64,000 nucleotides of DNA. Origin: Filimonas lacunae. GTDB taxonomy: Bacteria > Bacteroidota > Bacteroidia > Chitinophagales > Chitinophagaceae. The notes beneath the pieces were generated by a model. It was not told the DNA's origin, made no database searches, and saw only the letters and a list, made by a program, of their open reading frames with translations. The position numbers and the translations under genes were made by a program. The stretch spans positions 6,080,823-6,144,822 of the forward strand of contig NZ_AP017422.1 in the NCBI RefSeq assembly GCF_002355595.1, written 5' to 3'. Shown in pieces: positions 16,823 to 28,100 of the stretch (position 1 is its first letter; the number at the start of each line of letters is the position of its first letter).

Positions 16823-19800
16823 TCAGAAACGAACGTTTACACCCAGGTTAATAATACGCTGTTGCGGATAAAACTGACCACTGGCATTGTTTCCCTCCGG
16901 ATCATAGTCTTTCACTTTGGTAATGGTAAATACGTTAAAAGCATTTACATACACTCTTGCAGCCTGCAAACGTGTTTTCTGCAACAGGCGGCCGGTGAAA
17001 TTATAGCCCAGCTCTATGTTTTTTAAACGCAGGAAAGAAGCGTTGTTTAACCAAAAGTTATTCTCGTATAAACCGCCGTTTACAGAAGAAGAAGCACGCG
17101 TATCTACCCGGGGATAATATCCACCAGGATTGGTTGGGCTCCACCGGTTAGCAGCCCAGCTGTTATAAAAATTACCGACCGTACCCGCTTCGGGCAACAC
17201 GTATTGGCTTACACGTGCCTGGCCGGAAAGCACTATACTGATATCTATGTTTTTATAGCCACCATTCATTACCAGGCCATAGGTAATTTCAGGAACATTC
17301 CCATATTTGGTTCTTACCTGGTCATCCGCATTAATCACACCGTCGTTATTTATATCCTGATAAATTAAATCGCCCGGCTGCGCCACACTTAAATGTGGAT
17401 ACTTGGCGATATCATCTGCTGACTGAAAAATGCCTATAGCATTATATAGCAGGTAGGTATTGAGCGGGCGTCCGGTTTTCTTTTGATAGTCCAGCACACC
17501 TGCCGCTTCATCTATAAAAATAATTTTGCTTTTGGCATAGGTGAAGTTTCCGGTAATACCATACGACCAATCGCCTTTCTTTTTATTGTATCCCAATGTT
17601 GCTTCAATACCACTACTATTTATTTTACCTATGTTTTCATCGGGCACCAATGGGAATACGGTGTTATCAGGTATATAAGGGTTTACAATACCGGTTACAC
17701 CAGGAATGGAAGCATTGCGGGTAGCCAGGATATTGGAGCGCATTTGTTTAAAATACACCAGCTCTAGGTTAATGCTGTTAAACAACACTGCTTCTACACC
17801 TATGTCCAGTTTCTTCGCTTCTTCCCAATGGATTTTGGTGTTGGCCAGTTTAGTAAGATTAATACTGGGTACAATAGCGCCCCCCTGCACCACCTGACTG
17901 TTAAACGTGTAGTTATCCAGGTATTGAAACAAACCCACGTTATCGTTACCCAACACACCAAACGAACCACGCAGCTTTAAATCGTTGACAAAAGGCACAT
18001 GAAAAAAGGATTCTTTAGAAACGCGCCAGCCGGCTGATACAGAAGGGAAATAACCATATTGGCTGCCACTGGGAAAAGTGGAAGAACCATCAATACGCAT
18101 CTGCACATCGGCCAGGTATTTTTCGCTATAGTTATACCCTACTTTACCAATGTAGCTTCTACGGGTAAAATGATAACTGCTACCACTGTTGTTTAAATCG
18201 GTAGCAGCGGTACCGCCCTGCGACAGCTCAGGTGTTTCGGTGCTGGGAAAATTCTGGCGGGTAGCGCCAAAGGTTTCCCTGTTCAATTCACTCTGTTCGT
18301 AACCTGCAAAAGCGCTGATGGCATGGCTACCAAAACTTCTTACATAATTCAGCTTTATATTATAGGTAAGCTGGCTTTGGTTTACCTGGGTTTCGTTTAA
18401 GTTAGCCAGGTTATTAGAGCCACCTACTATAGTAGAGGGATATGTGTTGGTTGTTTTATCGTAGTTATACAACAGGTAAGGTTTGGCAAACGCCTTGGTA
18501 AAATTCCATGATTTATCCATGGCCATAAAGCCATCTACTGACAAACCTTTTACCGCGCTGATATTGTAACTACCTTTTAAAATACCATTGAATACTGACT
18601 GCGGATTGCTGCTGGTGCCCCCTATATCCGTAACCATCATCACCGGGTTATTGCCCTCAATACCACGCGAAGGCAAACCGTTAGGGTAATAAGCCGGAAT
18701 AGTAGCATACGCACGATAGATGCTGCGGAATATATCGCCAGCACCGGTAAGCGGATATTTACGATCTTCCTGCCGGCCCGATAAATACAGGCCTACTTTA
18801 AAATCGGAAGTAATGCTGGCGTCTATATTTGAGCGAAAACTGTATTGCTTGTATTGTGTAACACCGTTTTTATACAAACCATCCTGATACAAGGTTCCGG
18901 CTGATAAAAAATACCTCACATCCTCCGATCCGCCTGATACAGAAATATTCGCCTGGTTTTGTAAGGCCGCTCCTTTGAGCGTAACCTTGGCCCAATCGGT
19001 ATTGGGGTAGTTTAAAGGATCAGACCCGTTGGCAAACTTGGCAATTTCATCGGGTGTATATATCTGGTTCATTCCACCCGCCTTATTATCGTAGTACGCT
19101 ATCTCGTTGCGGATAGCCGCATAGGTGGCTGCATCAGCCATTTTAGGCAAACGGGTGGGCGATGAAAAGCCCTGGTTAAAACTAAAAGCGATAGCAGGCT
19201 TGCCGGATTTACCCCGTTTGGTAGTAACCAGTATTACCCCGTTAGCCGCACGGCTACCATAAATAGCGGCCGATGCATCTTTTAACACCGACACACTTTC
19301 AATATCATTGGGATTTAACCTTTCCAGGCCCCCTATTTGGCCCGGCACTCCATCCACTACTACTAACACGTCATTATTACCAGTAGTGGCCAGACCACGT
19401 ATTAAAATACTGGAACCATCATATCCCGGCTCGCCGGTACGGTTACTGATGGTCATACCCGAAAAACGTCCGGCAAAAGAATTGGACACGTTGGCAGCGG
19501 GACTCTTTACCAGGTCTGATCCTTTTACCACCGAAATGGAACCGGTAACAGTAGCTTTCTTTTGCGAGCTATATCCCACAACAATCACCTCACCTACGCT
19601 ACCCGCCAGGGCAGTAAGCTCTACCGAAACATTTGTTTGCCCATTCAAAGGCAGTTCTTTGATTCCAAAATTTACGTGTGAAAATACCAGGGTGGCATTC
19701 ACATCGGCTGTAATAGTAAACTTGCCATCTGTACCCGTTTTTACACCGGTGGCAGCACCTTTTACGGTTACAGAAGCATCGGCCACAGGTAATTTATCGG

Positions 19801-19939
19801 CTATTACCGTTCCGGTAATTTTTTGTTGCTGCGCCCACAGCGGCAAGGTGAACGCCGTTAGCAGCAGCAGTGAACATACCCAGGTTACATAATGAGCAAC
19901 CGGCAGCAAAGGCCGGCCACAGGTAAGCAGTTTTTTCAT
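16823..19939 (-). CDS. SusC/RagA TonB-linked outer-membrane transporter without STN domain (locus 2)
   Basis: The 1038-aa product has an N-terminal signal (hydrophobic about 20-36, ending LWAQ) and then goes directly into the carboxypeptidase-regulatory-like domain (about 40-110). There is no STN domain, unlike the other three SusC proteins in the window. The TonB box GEVIVVGYSSQKK (about 116-128) precedes the plug, with DVLVVVDGVPGQIGG and SVLKDASAAIYGSRAANG. The barrel ends in INLGVNVRF. No ECF sigma or FecR gene is adjacent, which fits the missing STN. It heads the operon SusC-SusD-GH30-GH35. The regulator of this operon is not in view. Confidence 0.95.
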   Translation of the reverse strand: MKKLLTCGRPLLPVAHYVTWVCSLLLLTAFTLPLWAQQQKITGTVIADKLPVADASVTVKGAATGVKTGTDGKFTITADVNATLVFSHVNFGIKELPLNGQTNVSVELTALAGSVGEVIVVGYSSQKKATVTGSISVVKGSDLVKSPAANVSNSFAGRFSGMTISNRTGEPGYDGSSILIRGLATTGNNDVLVVVDGVPGQIGGLERLNPNDIESVSVLKDASAAIYGSRAANGVILVTTKRGKSGKPAIAFSFNQGFSSPTRLPKMADAATYAAIRNEIAYYDNKAGGMNQIYTPDEIAKFANGSDPLNYPNTDWAKVTLKGAALQNQANISVSGGSEDVRYFLSAGTLYQDGLYKNGVTQYKQYSFRSNIDASITSDFKVGLYLSGRQEDRKYPLTGAGDIFRSIYRAYATIPAYYPNGLPSRGIEGNNPVMMVTDIGGTSSNPQSVFNGILKGSYNISAVKGLSVDGFMAMDKSWNFTKAFAKPYLLYNYDKTTNTYPSTIVGGSNNLANLNETQVNQSQLTYNIKLNYVRSFGSHAISAFAGYEQSELNRETFGATRQNFPSTETPELSQGGTAATDLNNSGSSYHFTRRSYIGKVGYNYSEKYLADVQMRIDGSSTFPSGSQYGYFPSVSAGWRVSKESFFHVPFVNDLKLRGSFGVLGNDNVGLFQYLDNYTFNSQVVQGGAIVPSINLTKLANTKIHWEEAKKLDIGVEAVLFNSINLELVYFKQMRSNILATRNASIPGVTGIVNPYIPDNTVFPLVPDENIGKINSSGIEATLGYNKKKGDWSYGITGNFTYAKSKIIFIDEAAGVLDYQKKTGRPLNTYLLYNAIGIFQSADDIAKYPHLSVAQPGDLIYQDINNDGVINADDQVRTKYGNVPEITYGLVMNGGYKNIDISIVLSGQARVSQYVLPEAGTVGNFYNSWAANRWSPTNPGGYYPRVDTRASSSVNGGLYENNFWLNNASFLRLKNIELGYNFTGRLLQKTRLQAARVYVNAFNVFTITKVKDYDPEGNNASGQFYPQQRIINLGVNVRF

Positions 19940-20240
19940 AATAACAAGGATTTAATGAATCGTTATCTGTAACAAAGTAAGGCTGCTCAGCGCGTTACGA
20001 AGAGGGGGTAAATCGGGAAAAAGGGTGGGGAAATTGACAAAAACAGGTGAAAATGAGCTATTTCCCCCCTTTGGAAGCGACAGTCCGCTGGAGAAGTAGT
20101 TTAGCAAACAGGTGGGCACTGCCCCTGAAAAGTTCGCTTCAATAGTGCGCATCAACGCCGCACTGAATACATGGAGTCGGTATACTTCGCTGGCAGAGAT
20201 ATGCCAGGAGAACCCATATTTTGACCAGGCCCATTTTATC
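19940..20240. other. Non-coding region upstream of the locus 2 operon
   Basis: About 300 bp between the locus 2 susC start and the hairpin at 20241-20280. It should hold the promoter of the operon. I see no repeat, RNA gene or credible short gene in it; a 96-residue minus-strand reading frame (19952-20242) has no recognisable features. No -33/-7 match convincing enough to report was found. Confidence 0.5.
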
Positions 20241-20280
20241 AAAGGCCTCAGGCAGTATGGGGGATACTCCTGAAGCCTTT
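20241..20280 (-). terminator. Terminator-like hairpin after the thioredoxin-hydrolase fusion gene
   Basis: AAAGGCCTCAGG (20241-20252) pairs, with one mismatch, with CCTGAAGCCTTT (20269-20280). AGTAT/ATACT extends the stem towards the loop. It lies 39 bp after the fusion gene stop. The T-run on the minus strand is weak (CCTTTGAT), so termination strength is uncertain. Confidence 0.6.
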
Positions 20281-20318
20281 AGAAATGACAATCCTTAAAC
20301 AAACAGCTCCTCAGCTAT

Positions 20319-23300
20319 TTATTTTACCGCCAGTATAAACCGGCCCATTTTTTCCAGTACTTCCGGTGCAAACGTTTCGCTCAGCTCGGCATACTCCTGC
20401 GTGGTGCAGGTAATGCAATGCTGGTACAGATGATTAACACCCGGTACTATCCAGGTTTGTAACCACCTGCGCTTTATATATTTTTGAAAACCCTGTATAT
20501 TTTCATTGGCCAGGGAAATAATGTCTTTATCGCCATTCATTGCCAGCACCGGCACTTTAATAGCACCAAACACCTTGGCCGGGTTATAAGAAATAAACCC
20601 TCTGTACCAGGGGCCGGTAGCCTGCATTACATAGCTTTCAAAAGGATAAAAGAAATGATCGGTTAATTTCTTATCCGCTATGCCGGATACATACACACTG
20701 TCTTCTATTTTCCATTGGGCATAAGCTGCACGCAATTGTTTTTCCAAACTGCTGTCGTTAGCATACTTATAAGCAACAGGCAGGAAGGTTTGATTAGCTT
20801 TATTAAAACGCAGTTTATTTTCTGCCGTAATAGGCGCTTTCTCTACAATCGCTTTATTCTGTAACAATAAGGCATCCAACCCTAATATACCAATGCCCGA
20901 CAAGCTGATTACAAAAGCTACTTTAGCAGAACGGGAAGCTGCTATGCAGGCAGCTGCACCACCTTCGCTATGGCCTACTAAACCTATTTTATGACTGTTG
21001 ATTTTGGCATTGCCCCCTAAAAAAGCAATCCCTGCCAGGGCATCTTCTGCAAACTGCGCTGTAGTGGTAGAGGTATAATTACCCGTAGTTTCATTTACAC
21101 CCCTGTCATCTACCCGCAGCACAGCAATGCCATGCCTGGATAAATAATCTGCTATTACTGCAAAGGTTTGATGCCCGGCCATAGTACCATTTCTATCCTG
21201 CTGCCCGGTACCGGACAATATCACCACCGCCGGAAATTGCGCCCCGCTATCGGGCATCGTCAATGTAGCTCCAAAACGAATGCTGCTGTCTGCATTATAA
21301 TAGCTTACATTTTCGCTGGTGTAGGTAAAAGGCGCCGTGGGTTGCTGTGGCAAATGCACTGGCTGTAAATGTAAAACCTGTTGCATTACAACAGGTTTTA
21401 CAGCATCTTTTATATATAAGGCACAGGTGATCGTTTTTTTATCCGGCGATAGTTTGCCGCGTATGGTACCCACGTAGGAAGGCCCTTCGGCAATAATACT
21501 ATCTCCCGCAACGGTAAAGCTGGTAACCGCCTGCCCGTTCACAAATTGTTCCGGGGCATCTATCCATGCTTTAGCGCCGGTTTCGGTACCGGTAGTTTTT
21601 AACAGGATACGACGGGTGCCGGTTTGTCCCTGCCAGCGGGTGGTATCAGCTGCCGGCGGCACTTCTCCTTCTTTCCTGGCCATTTCTATCATGGTGCTTA
21701 TTTCATCCGCCAAACCGGTAGGACTTCCTTTATAACCCACATTGGCAAAATTGAGTATCCCCTGTTGGTTAATCACTATTTTAAAAGGAATACCAGAGGT
21801 ATGTATCTGCTTAGCATACTTAGCATACGTTTCTTCGCCGTTATCAAACAGGATGCGGAAGTTATCGTAATGCATCTGTTGTAAAAACGTGTTCACTTTT
21901 TGTTTGTACTCCGGATCACGCTCCTGTGTATCAACAAAGAAGAACACCACGTTCGTGTCTTTACTATATTTATCCGCTACCATTTTCATACCTGCCATGC
22001 CTGCTTTACAAGGTGCACACCAGGTAGCCCAAAAATCCAGCACAACTATTTTGCCTTTACAGGAAGACAAACCTGCCATGCCTGCATTCCTTTCCTGTAA
22101 GGTAAAGTCGGCTGCTTTTTCTTTCCGCAAATCCTTTTTAATCTCTTCCCGCATCAGCTCCATGGTATGTTCGTCTTTCAACGATTCCAGGTAGCTATCC
22201 ACCATAGCAGATGTTGCTTTGGCATGTGTAGCCAGGTATTGTTTTTTTAACAGGTTAATCATATAACCGGAGGTCTGGTTTAAACGAATGCTTTTTTCCA
22301 ACACTTCCCGCATTTGTTTGGTGTTACCTGTTTTTTCCAGTACGCGCACCTGGGTTTCGTTTAATATAGTACGGCTATACTGGTATTCCCTTTGTGCGGT
22401 TTCCACCAATTGCAGGGCTTCTTTCACATGACCGTTTTCCAATTCAATCTCAGCTTGCGTGACATAGTCGCTTTTAAACATCTTGTCTATATAAGCCAAC
22501 CATTCACTGGGCGAATAATACCAGAACGCTGCCGGCTGATGTGTTTTCAAATATTGCAATCTGCCCATAATAGCTGCCGCCATTGGAGCAATATTTTCTG
22601 CAGAAACACTTTTCCAGTCTGCATAGGGTATTTCCACCGATTTATAATACACCTCCGCTAAACGAATCAATGGAGCACCGGGCAGGAATTCCATTACCAG
22701 CTCTGTTTTTTGCCGGGCTATAGCGATGGCAAAAAGAGACCGGTATGCTTTATCATAATCTATACCCAGTAATTGGTTCACCTCTTCCTGTGCTTCGTTA
22801 AAAGGATAAGCCCTTACAAAAGCTACCGCCAGTTCCAATTGCTTATCCGGATTACGATCGGCATAAATAGCCTGGTACGCTTTTAAACGAGCCAGCGCCC
22901 CGTTAGGGAACTGTTGTTGTAAAGCCTGTTTAATAGAGTCAATGACTACACTGTCTTTTAAATAGATCTGGTGTATCAACAGCAGCTTCACCAACCTGCT
23001 TTCCTCTCCATTAATATTTTTAGCCAGATAGGCAGCTGCCAGTCCTGCTGTATTAATTCCTTTCTCAGCCCCCTTAAAGCGCATATTCGCTACCAGGTAA
23101 GGCATTACCAACGGAAAACGGGCAACAGCAGAATGACGTAATATTTCGTTGCTTAACCACATATAAGTGGCGGTGTCGCTGATACTGTAATTTTTAAAAT
23201 AACCCGGCACTCCAAACCCATAAGAAGGAGAACGCAGCAAGCCATAACCCGCTTCTGCCCCACCCGCATTACCACCATGCACACTGTTGATCATGCAGAA

Positions 23301-23636
23301 ATAACCCATGTCATTGTTGTTATCGTAATAGTCACCATCTGTAAAACGCCAGGCAATAAAACCCGCATCACCTGGTAAGGCATACTCGCCCTTCCAGGCA
23401 GTATCGTTTTGTTTTTTCATAGGCAGGTCATATGTATGCCAGCGATACAAGGTATCGTAGATATACATAATCCCTTTTACTGCTGCCGATTTGCGTAGCA
23501 CACTATCCGGATGATAGGTTACTGTAATAGTACTGCCACCTGTTGGTCGTTGCGGCTGCACATCAAAACTGCCACCAGTTTGGGCAAAGCTGCTTCCAAA
23601 CCACAAACACATCACTGCTCTGATTATTCTTTTCAT
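20319..23636 (-). CDS. Multidomain secreted protein: thioredoxin (TlpA-like) domain fused to an alpha/beta hydrolase
   Basis: The 1105-aa product starts with a short signal peptide (ends GSSFAQ). Residues about 20-130 look like a beta-sandwich, and 150-500 are helical. A TlpA/AhpC-type thioredoxin domain (about 510-660) has the redox motif WATWCAPC (about 540) and the cis-Pro region TSGIPFKIVI. After a beta-rich linker, an alpha/beta-hydrolase domain (about 785-1105) has nucleophile GHSEGG (Ser about 890), a likely acid in MNGDKD (about 1033) and His in GVNHLYQH (about 1069), so the triad appears intact. It follows susD of locus 3 by 94 bp with a strong terminator-like hairpin between. Predicted roles are periplasmic thiol chemistry and ester or peptide hydrolysis; the substrate is unknown. 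Confidence 0.85.
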   Translation of the reverse strand: MKRIIRAVMCLWFGSSFAQTGGSFDVQPQRPTGGSTITVTYHPDSVLRKSAAVKGIMYIYDTLYRWHTYDLPMKKQNDTAWKGEYALPGDAGFIAWRFTDGDYYDNNNDMGYFCMINSVHGGNAGGAEAGYGLLRSPSYGFGVPGYFKNYSISDTATYMWLSNEILRHSAVARFPLVMPYLVANMRFKGAEKGINTAGLAAAYLAKNINGEESRLVKLLLIHQIYLKDSVVIDSIKQALQQQFPNGALARLKAYQAIYADRNPDKQLELAVAFVRAYPFNEAQEEVNQLLGIDYDKAYRSLFAIAIARQKTELVMEFLPGAPLIRLAEVYYKSVEIPYADWKSVSAENIAPMAAAIMGRLQYLKTHQPAAFWYYSPSEWLAYIDKMFKSDYVTQAEIELENGHVKEALQLVETAQREYQYSRTILNETQVRVLEKTGNTKQMREVLEKSIRLNQTSGYMINLLKKQYLATHAKATSAMVDSYLESLKDEHTMELMREEIKKDLRKEKAADFTLQERNAGMAGLSSCKGKIVVLDFWATWCAPCKAGMAGMKMVADKYSKDTNVVFFFVDTQERDPEYKQKVNTFLQQMHYDNFRILFDNGEETYAKYAKQIHTSGIPFKIVINQQGILNFANVGYKGSPTGLADEISTMIEMARKEGEVPPAADTTRWQGQTGTRRILLKTTGTETGAKAWIDAPEQFVNGQAVTSFTVAGDSIIAEGPSYVGTIRGKLSPDKKTITCALYIKDAVKPVVMQQVLHLQPVHLPQQPTAPFTYTSENVSYYNADSSIRFGATLTMPDSGAQFPAVVILSGTGQQDRNGTMAGHQTFAVIADYLSRHGIAVLRVDDRGVNETTGNYTSTTTAQFAEDALAGIAFLGGNAKINSHKIGLVGHSEGGAAACIAASRSAKVAFVISLSGIGILGLDALLLQNKAIVEKAPITAENKLRFNKANQTFLPVAYKYANDSSLEKQLRAAYAQWKIEDSVYVSGIADKKLTDHFFYPFESYVMQATGPWYRGFISYNPAKVFGAIKVPVLAMNGDKDIISLANENIQGFQKYIKRRWLQTWIVPGVNHLYQHCITCTTQEYAELSETFAPEVLEKMGRFILAVK

Positions 23637-23657
23637 TCGATGCTGTTTATAAAAAAA

Positions 23658-23686
23658 ATCCCGCCAGCCGTGAAGGCCGGCAGGAT
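23658..23686 (-). terminator. Terminator hairpin between susD and the fusion gene (locus 3)
   Basis: ATCCCGCCAGCC (23658-23669) pairs with GGCCGGCAGGAT (23675-23686) with two mismatches. The minus strand then reads eight consecutive T, the clearest T-run of any terminator in the window. It lies 45 bp after susD and about 20 bp before the fusion gene start. Confidence 0.85.
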
Positions 23687-23730
23687 AGTATGTATAAAAC
23701 GGGGGAAGTTGAGGGTTGAAGAAAATAGGT

Positions 23731-25170
23731 TTATGGATTCTGCTCGATTTCAGGATTTAATGAGCGATAATACTCCGCTATGCGAAACACATATCTGTCG
23801 CTGTTTGGTGCCAATGTATACTGCGTACCATTGAATGAACGTGTTAATGTGCGCTGGAAACGGCTATCACTTTTCAGCCTGCGCATATCCCACCAACGCA
23901 GCATACGGCAGAAAAATTCACGTTGACGCTCCTGTATCACTTTCACCAGCGCATCATCTGCATTAGCAGCTGTTAAATCAGCATAGCTCCCTGCTTTTAT
24001 ACGCTTCACACGCAGCTTATTCACCCATAACATAGCATTAGTGGCATCGTTATTACGCGCATAATACTCTGCTTTAATCAGCATCATTTCAGGAACACTA
24101 ACACCCGTATTACGTGCTCCACCATATTGTGCCGCACTTACATTCGGGCTTTCCATGTATAAATAATAACCACCGGCATCTGTATAATTAGAAGTAGTGG
24201 AAATAACGCTGGCAGAAGTGGTAAACAAATTCAACCGTTGGTCATTAGGTCCCAGAACAGATACCAGCGTATCACTTAAACGTAACACCCCTGAGCCGGA
24301 AGTGGCAATACTGTATCCTTTTTCAGATTTGGATAAAAGCAATTCCGGACTGTTATAGAATACAGGGTTAGAGCCTGCCGGGCTTGTAAGTGTGCTAAGA
24401 TCTTTCAATGTTGATTTATAAGCCAGCGCACTATCTGCATAACGTGCCGCACTATCATACATATTCATGTAGAAATAACATCTTGCCAGTACTCCAAAGC
24501 CAGAAGCTTTGGCTGGAATAAACGTCATGCTTTGCGTCTGCGGCAAATAGGGAATCGCCTCTTTCAGATCGGTAATAATCTGGCTATATACTGTTTGTAC
24601 AGAAGCACGATTCAGTACCTGTGCGGTGGTAGGACTTAACACTAAAGGGACACCTAAATCACTACCAGCAGTACTTTGGATATAGGGCTTAGCATATACA
24701 TTCACCAGCGACAGGTAAGCATCTGCCCTATGCACCAGTGCCTGTGCTATCAGGGCAGCCTTTTGAGCTGCTGTACCATCTGTTACAGATGGTACTTCCT
24801 GAATAATAGTATTGGCTACAAATATGGTATTATAAAGGTTCAACCAGGTATAATCGGCATAGTTGGTAGCAGCCTCATACACAGCAGGTTGCCACGTATA
24901 ACTGCGCACATAATATCCATATGTGTTGGTATTGCCAGCAAGTTCTTTTTGCTGCGTACTTCCATCCACTAACTGTACATCATCAGAAGCCAGATCACAA
25001 ATAGCAGCAGGACCGGCATCAAAATTACCATACCCATTCATCAGCACGGTATAGTTATCCAGTTTTCCGGAAACCATTTGCCCCTGCGTTTTAATATCGG
25101 TATACTTGGCACAACTGGTTAATAACACCAATTGTAAACCTGCCATTTTTAAATAATTAGTTATTCTCAT
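23731..25170 (-). CDS. SusD/RagB-family outer-membrane nutrient-binding lipoprotein (locus 3)
   Basis: The 479-aa product has a lipoprotein signal (LLTSC, Cys about residue 20). HRADAYLSLVNVYAKPY is the TPR-type signature, and VKVIQERQREFFCRMLRWWD with MRRLK is the conserved C-terminal SusD motif (here with FFCR, less usual than the ELAFEG form of the other copies). It is shorter than most SusD proteins but complete. It starts 11 bp after the end of its SusC partner. The next gene encodes a thioredoxin-hydrolase, not a glycosidase, so the ligand may not be a glycan. Confidence 0.93.
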   Translation of the reverse strand: MRITNYLKMAGLQLVLLTSCAKYTDIKTQGQMVSGKLDNYTVLMNGYGNFDAGPAAICDLASDDVQLVDGSTQQKELAGNTNTYGYYVRSYTWQPAVYEAATNYADYTWLNLYNTIFVANTIIQEVPSVTDGTAAQKAALIAQALVHRADAYLSLVNVYAKPYIQSTAGSDLGVPLVLSPTTAQVLNRASVQTVYSQIITDLKEAIPYLPQTQSMTFIPAKASGFGVLARCYFYMNMYDSAARYADSALAYKSTLKDLSTLTSPAGSNPVFYNSPELLLSKSEKGYSIATSGSGVLRLSDTLVSVLGPNDQRLNLFTTSASVISTTSNYTDAGGYYLYMESPNVSAAQYGGARNTGVSVPEMMLIKAEYYARNNDATNAMLWVNKLRVKRIKAGSYADLTAANADDALVKVIQERQREFFCRMLRWWDMRRLKSDSRFQRTLTRSFNGTQYTLAPNSDRYVFRIAEYYRSLNPEIEQNP

Positions 25171-25181
25171 AAAATGCAGGA

Positions 25182-28100
25182 TTAAAAGTTAACATTTAAA
25201 GAAAAATTATAAGACTTGGCAGCCGGCAAACCGAAAGAACGACCAGGATAGCCTATAAAATCAGGATCATATCCTTCTTTATTTGCTCTCCATATTAATC
25301 CCAGGTTGCGCACAGTTGCCGTAAAGCTCATACCTTTCACTACATTGCTTATAAAACCAGTAGAAGGGAATTGATAACTCAAAGACACTTCTCTTAAACG
25401 AACATAATCACCAGAAAGAACGTTAATATCCGAATACTGGAATCTATTGACGTTTTGAGAAGAATAAGAAGCAACTCCAATACCAGGTACATTGGTAATA
25501 TTCTCGTCACCTGCTTTCTGCCAACGACTGGCTATCGCTTTACTCATATCATACACCTGTACAGAAGAGTAAACAGTATATTGTGATATCGTTGGCTTCA
25601 AAAACACACTTCCAAACTGGTAAGTAGCCAAAGCGTATAAAGTAAACTGTTTATATCTTATTGAAGTATTTACACTTCCAAAATAAGGAGCAGTGGTACG
25701 TCCCGCATACTTCATATCGCGCAGATAGGTTACCTGACTAGCTGCAACGGTGTCTCCTTTATAATTATATACGCGTGTCATGCCATTAGCACTCAACCCT
25801 GCATTCCTGTACACCATCAGCTTATCTGTAGCATACCCATAAAGATTGGGAACACTGGCAGGACTATAATTATAAATATAAGAACCGCCCAGTGTGGAAT
25901 CAATACGCTTATCCGTTATTTTATTGGTATTATATGCGAAGGTTTCACCAACAGAAACAGTCCAGTCTTTATTGCTGAATACCTGGGCACGTAAACTCAT
26001 CTCAATCCCCTTATTCACCATAGAAGCTACGTTACGGGAAAGAGTAGTGATAGTGCCTGTGTATGTAGGACCAGAAGGTAAATTATACAACAGATCTTTT
26101 CCATTTCTGCGGTATACTTCAATAGAACCAGCCAGTTTATTTTGCAAAAAGCCGAAATCCACACCCAGGTTAGTTACATATGTCTTTTCCCATCTCAACT
26201 GCGGATTGGGCGGATTTATAATAGAAGACTGTGGTAACCCGGTTGTTCCATCTGTATACGGCGTTCCAATATAAGTATAAGGATATTGATCTTGCGCAAC
26301 GTTACCATTCACTCCATAAGTGGCACGTAAACTAAGACTTGAGATCCATTTATAGGTTTTCATAAAACCCTCTTTATAAATATCCCATTTAGCACCAGTT
26401 GACCATAATGGAGTAGCGCGATATTTTCTGTCTAATCCGAAATTATTATAATCATCATACCTTACACTACCTGAAAGAGAATATTTGCCCATCAGCGTAT
26501 AAGCGGCATTGGAGAAATAAGACAGGAAACGACGAACCTTATCCTGCTGACTAGGCGTACCAGTATTATACCAGTAGGTTGTTCCGCTTACACCAGGAAA
26601 TGAACTACCATTTGTGATAGTTACACTTGCGCCTGTTGCCATGTTATATCCCATTAACGTAAAAGCAGTTCCCCCTATTTGAGTTTGTCTTATTTCACTA
26701 CCTGCAATCACATTTAACTGATGAATGCCGTTAATTGTTTTATCGTATGATAATTGTCCACGTACAGCATAGTTATTAGTAGTGGTATTGCCCACCAGCA
26801 ATTGTCCCGAGCTGGTGCTATAACCAAGGGAATTGGTTGTAGAAGTAGGAGCTGTATACTGATTCAGAAGATTTCTGATATTAAAACTCTGCGGATCATA
26901 AAATTGACGGGAGTTGCTATAAGATCTTTCGTTTGTATACATTACCGAAGCTGACAATCCACGATAGATGGGAACACTCAAATTGATATTTACCACATAA
27001 TTCTGATCTTTCTGCACATTATCATTTAACCGTAATTCATTCAGGTAATTATACGTCCAGGCAGGACGACCTGCTGCAAGGGAATTAATAAAAGCAGGGT
27101 TATACCAGTTTAAATTTACCCCATTGCCATTATTGTCTGCAATTTGCTCGTACGGAAAGAGATTATGTGCATTAGAAGTAGAATATAAAGAACTCAGCGC
27201 AATACCATCGTTCACATAATTAAAGAACGACCCTTTAAAGCTGGTACTTAATGTAGCTATTTTAAACAGCTTCCAGCTGTTATTCAATGTCAGTGTAAGC
27301 CTGTCGCCTGTCGTTCTTTTTACATTGGTACCTTCCTTGCTATATGAAGCAGAATAGTAATAAGAAGAATAAGCATTACCACCGCTTACGGATAAATTAT
27401 ACTGCTGATTCCTGGCGCTTTGCATCAGATATTTCTCTACCTGGGAAGTATTATCAATCGCTTTTAAAGAATCTATTGATTTATTATAAGCATCCTGCGT
27501 AATAGTACCGGCTTTTAACATTAAAGCCAGTTCGGCACCTTTATGTGGATAAGAGGTATAATTGAAAGCAGAAGGAGTAAGCAGCGCTGTAGTTAATAAA
27601 TTACGATTCACCAGTTCAGTTTCGTAATTAATCATTTCAGCAGAATTCATTCTGCGCAGATAATTCAGATTCGGCTTGCCCGACACATTGAATCCGGCAG
27701 AGAAATTAATAGCAGGTACCTGGTTACTTCTTCCCTTTTTGGTAGTAATTACAATAACACCGTTAGCTGCACGCACGCCCCAGATAGAGGCTGCTGCTGC
27801 ATCTTTCAGGAAAGTAATATTTTCAATATCAGCAGGATTAATAGCAGAAATATCAAGATCTGTAATAGCACCGTCCAATACTGTTAACGGATACTTCTCA
27901 GCATTTAAAGACCCTGTTCCACGAATAGTAGCATTATAGTCGTTTTGCCCTACCGTGCGGGTAGCACTGTTTATTGATTTACCATTGCCACTAGTACCAC
28001 CACCACCGTATATAAAACTTCTATCTCCAGCCAGCACGCTGATTTTAACACCAGGTACCAAACCTTCCAGCCTTTGAATAACGTTGGGCACCGGCACTTT

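Noticed and set aside
19308-19892. 194-residue plus-strand open frame
   Set aside because: Lies fully opposite the 5' part of a certain SusC gene; its composition mirrors that gene's codon use.
19952-20242. 96-residue minus-strand open frame upstream of the locus 2 susC
   Set aside because: No signal, domain or convincing composition, and it overlaps the promoter region and the hairpin at 20241-20280.
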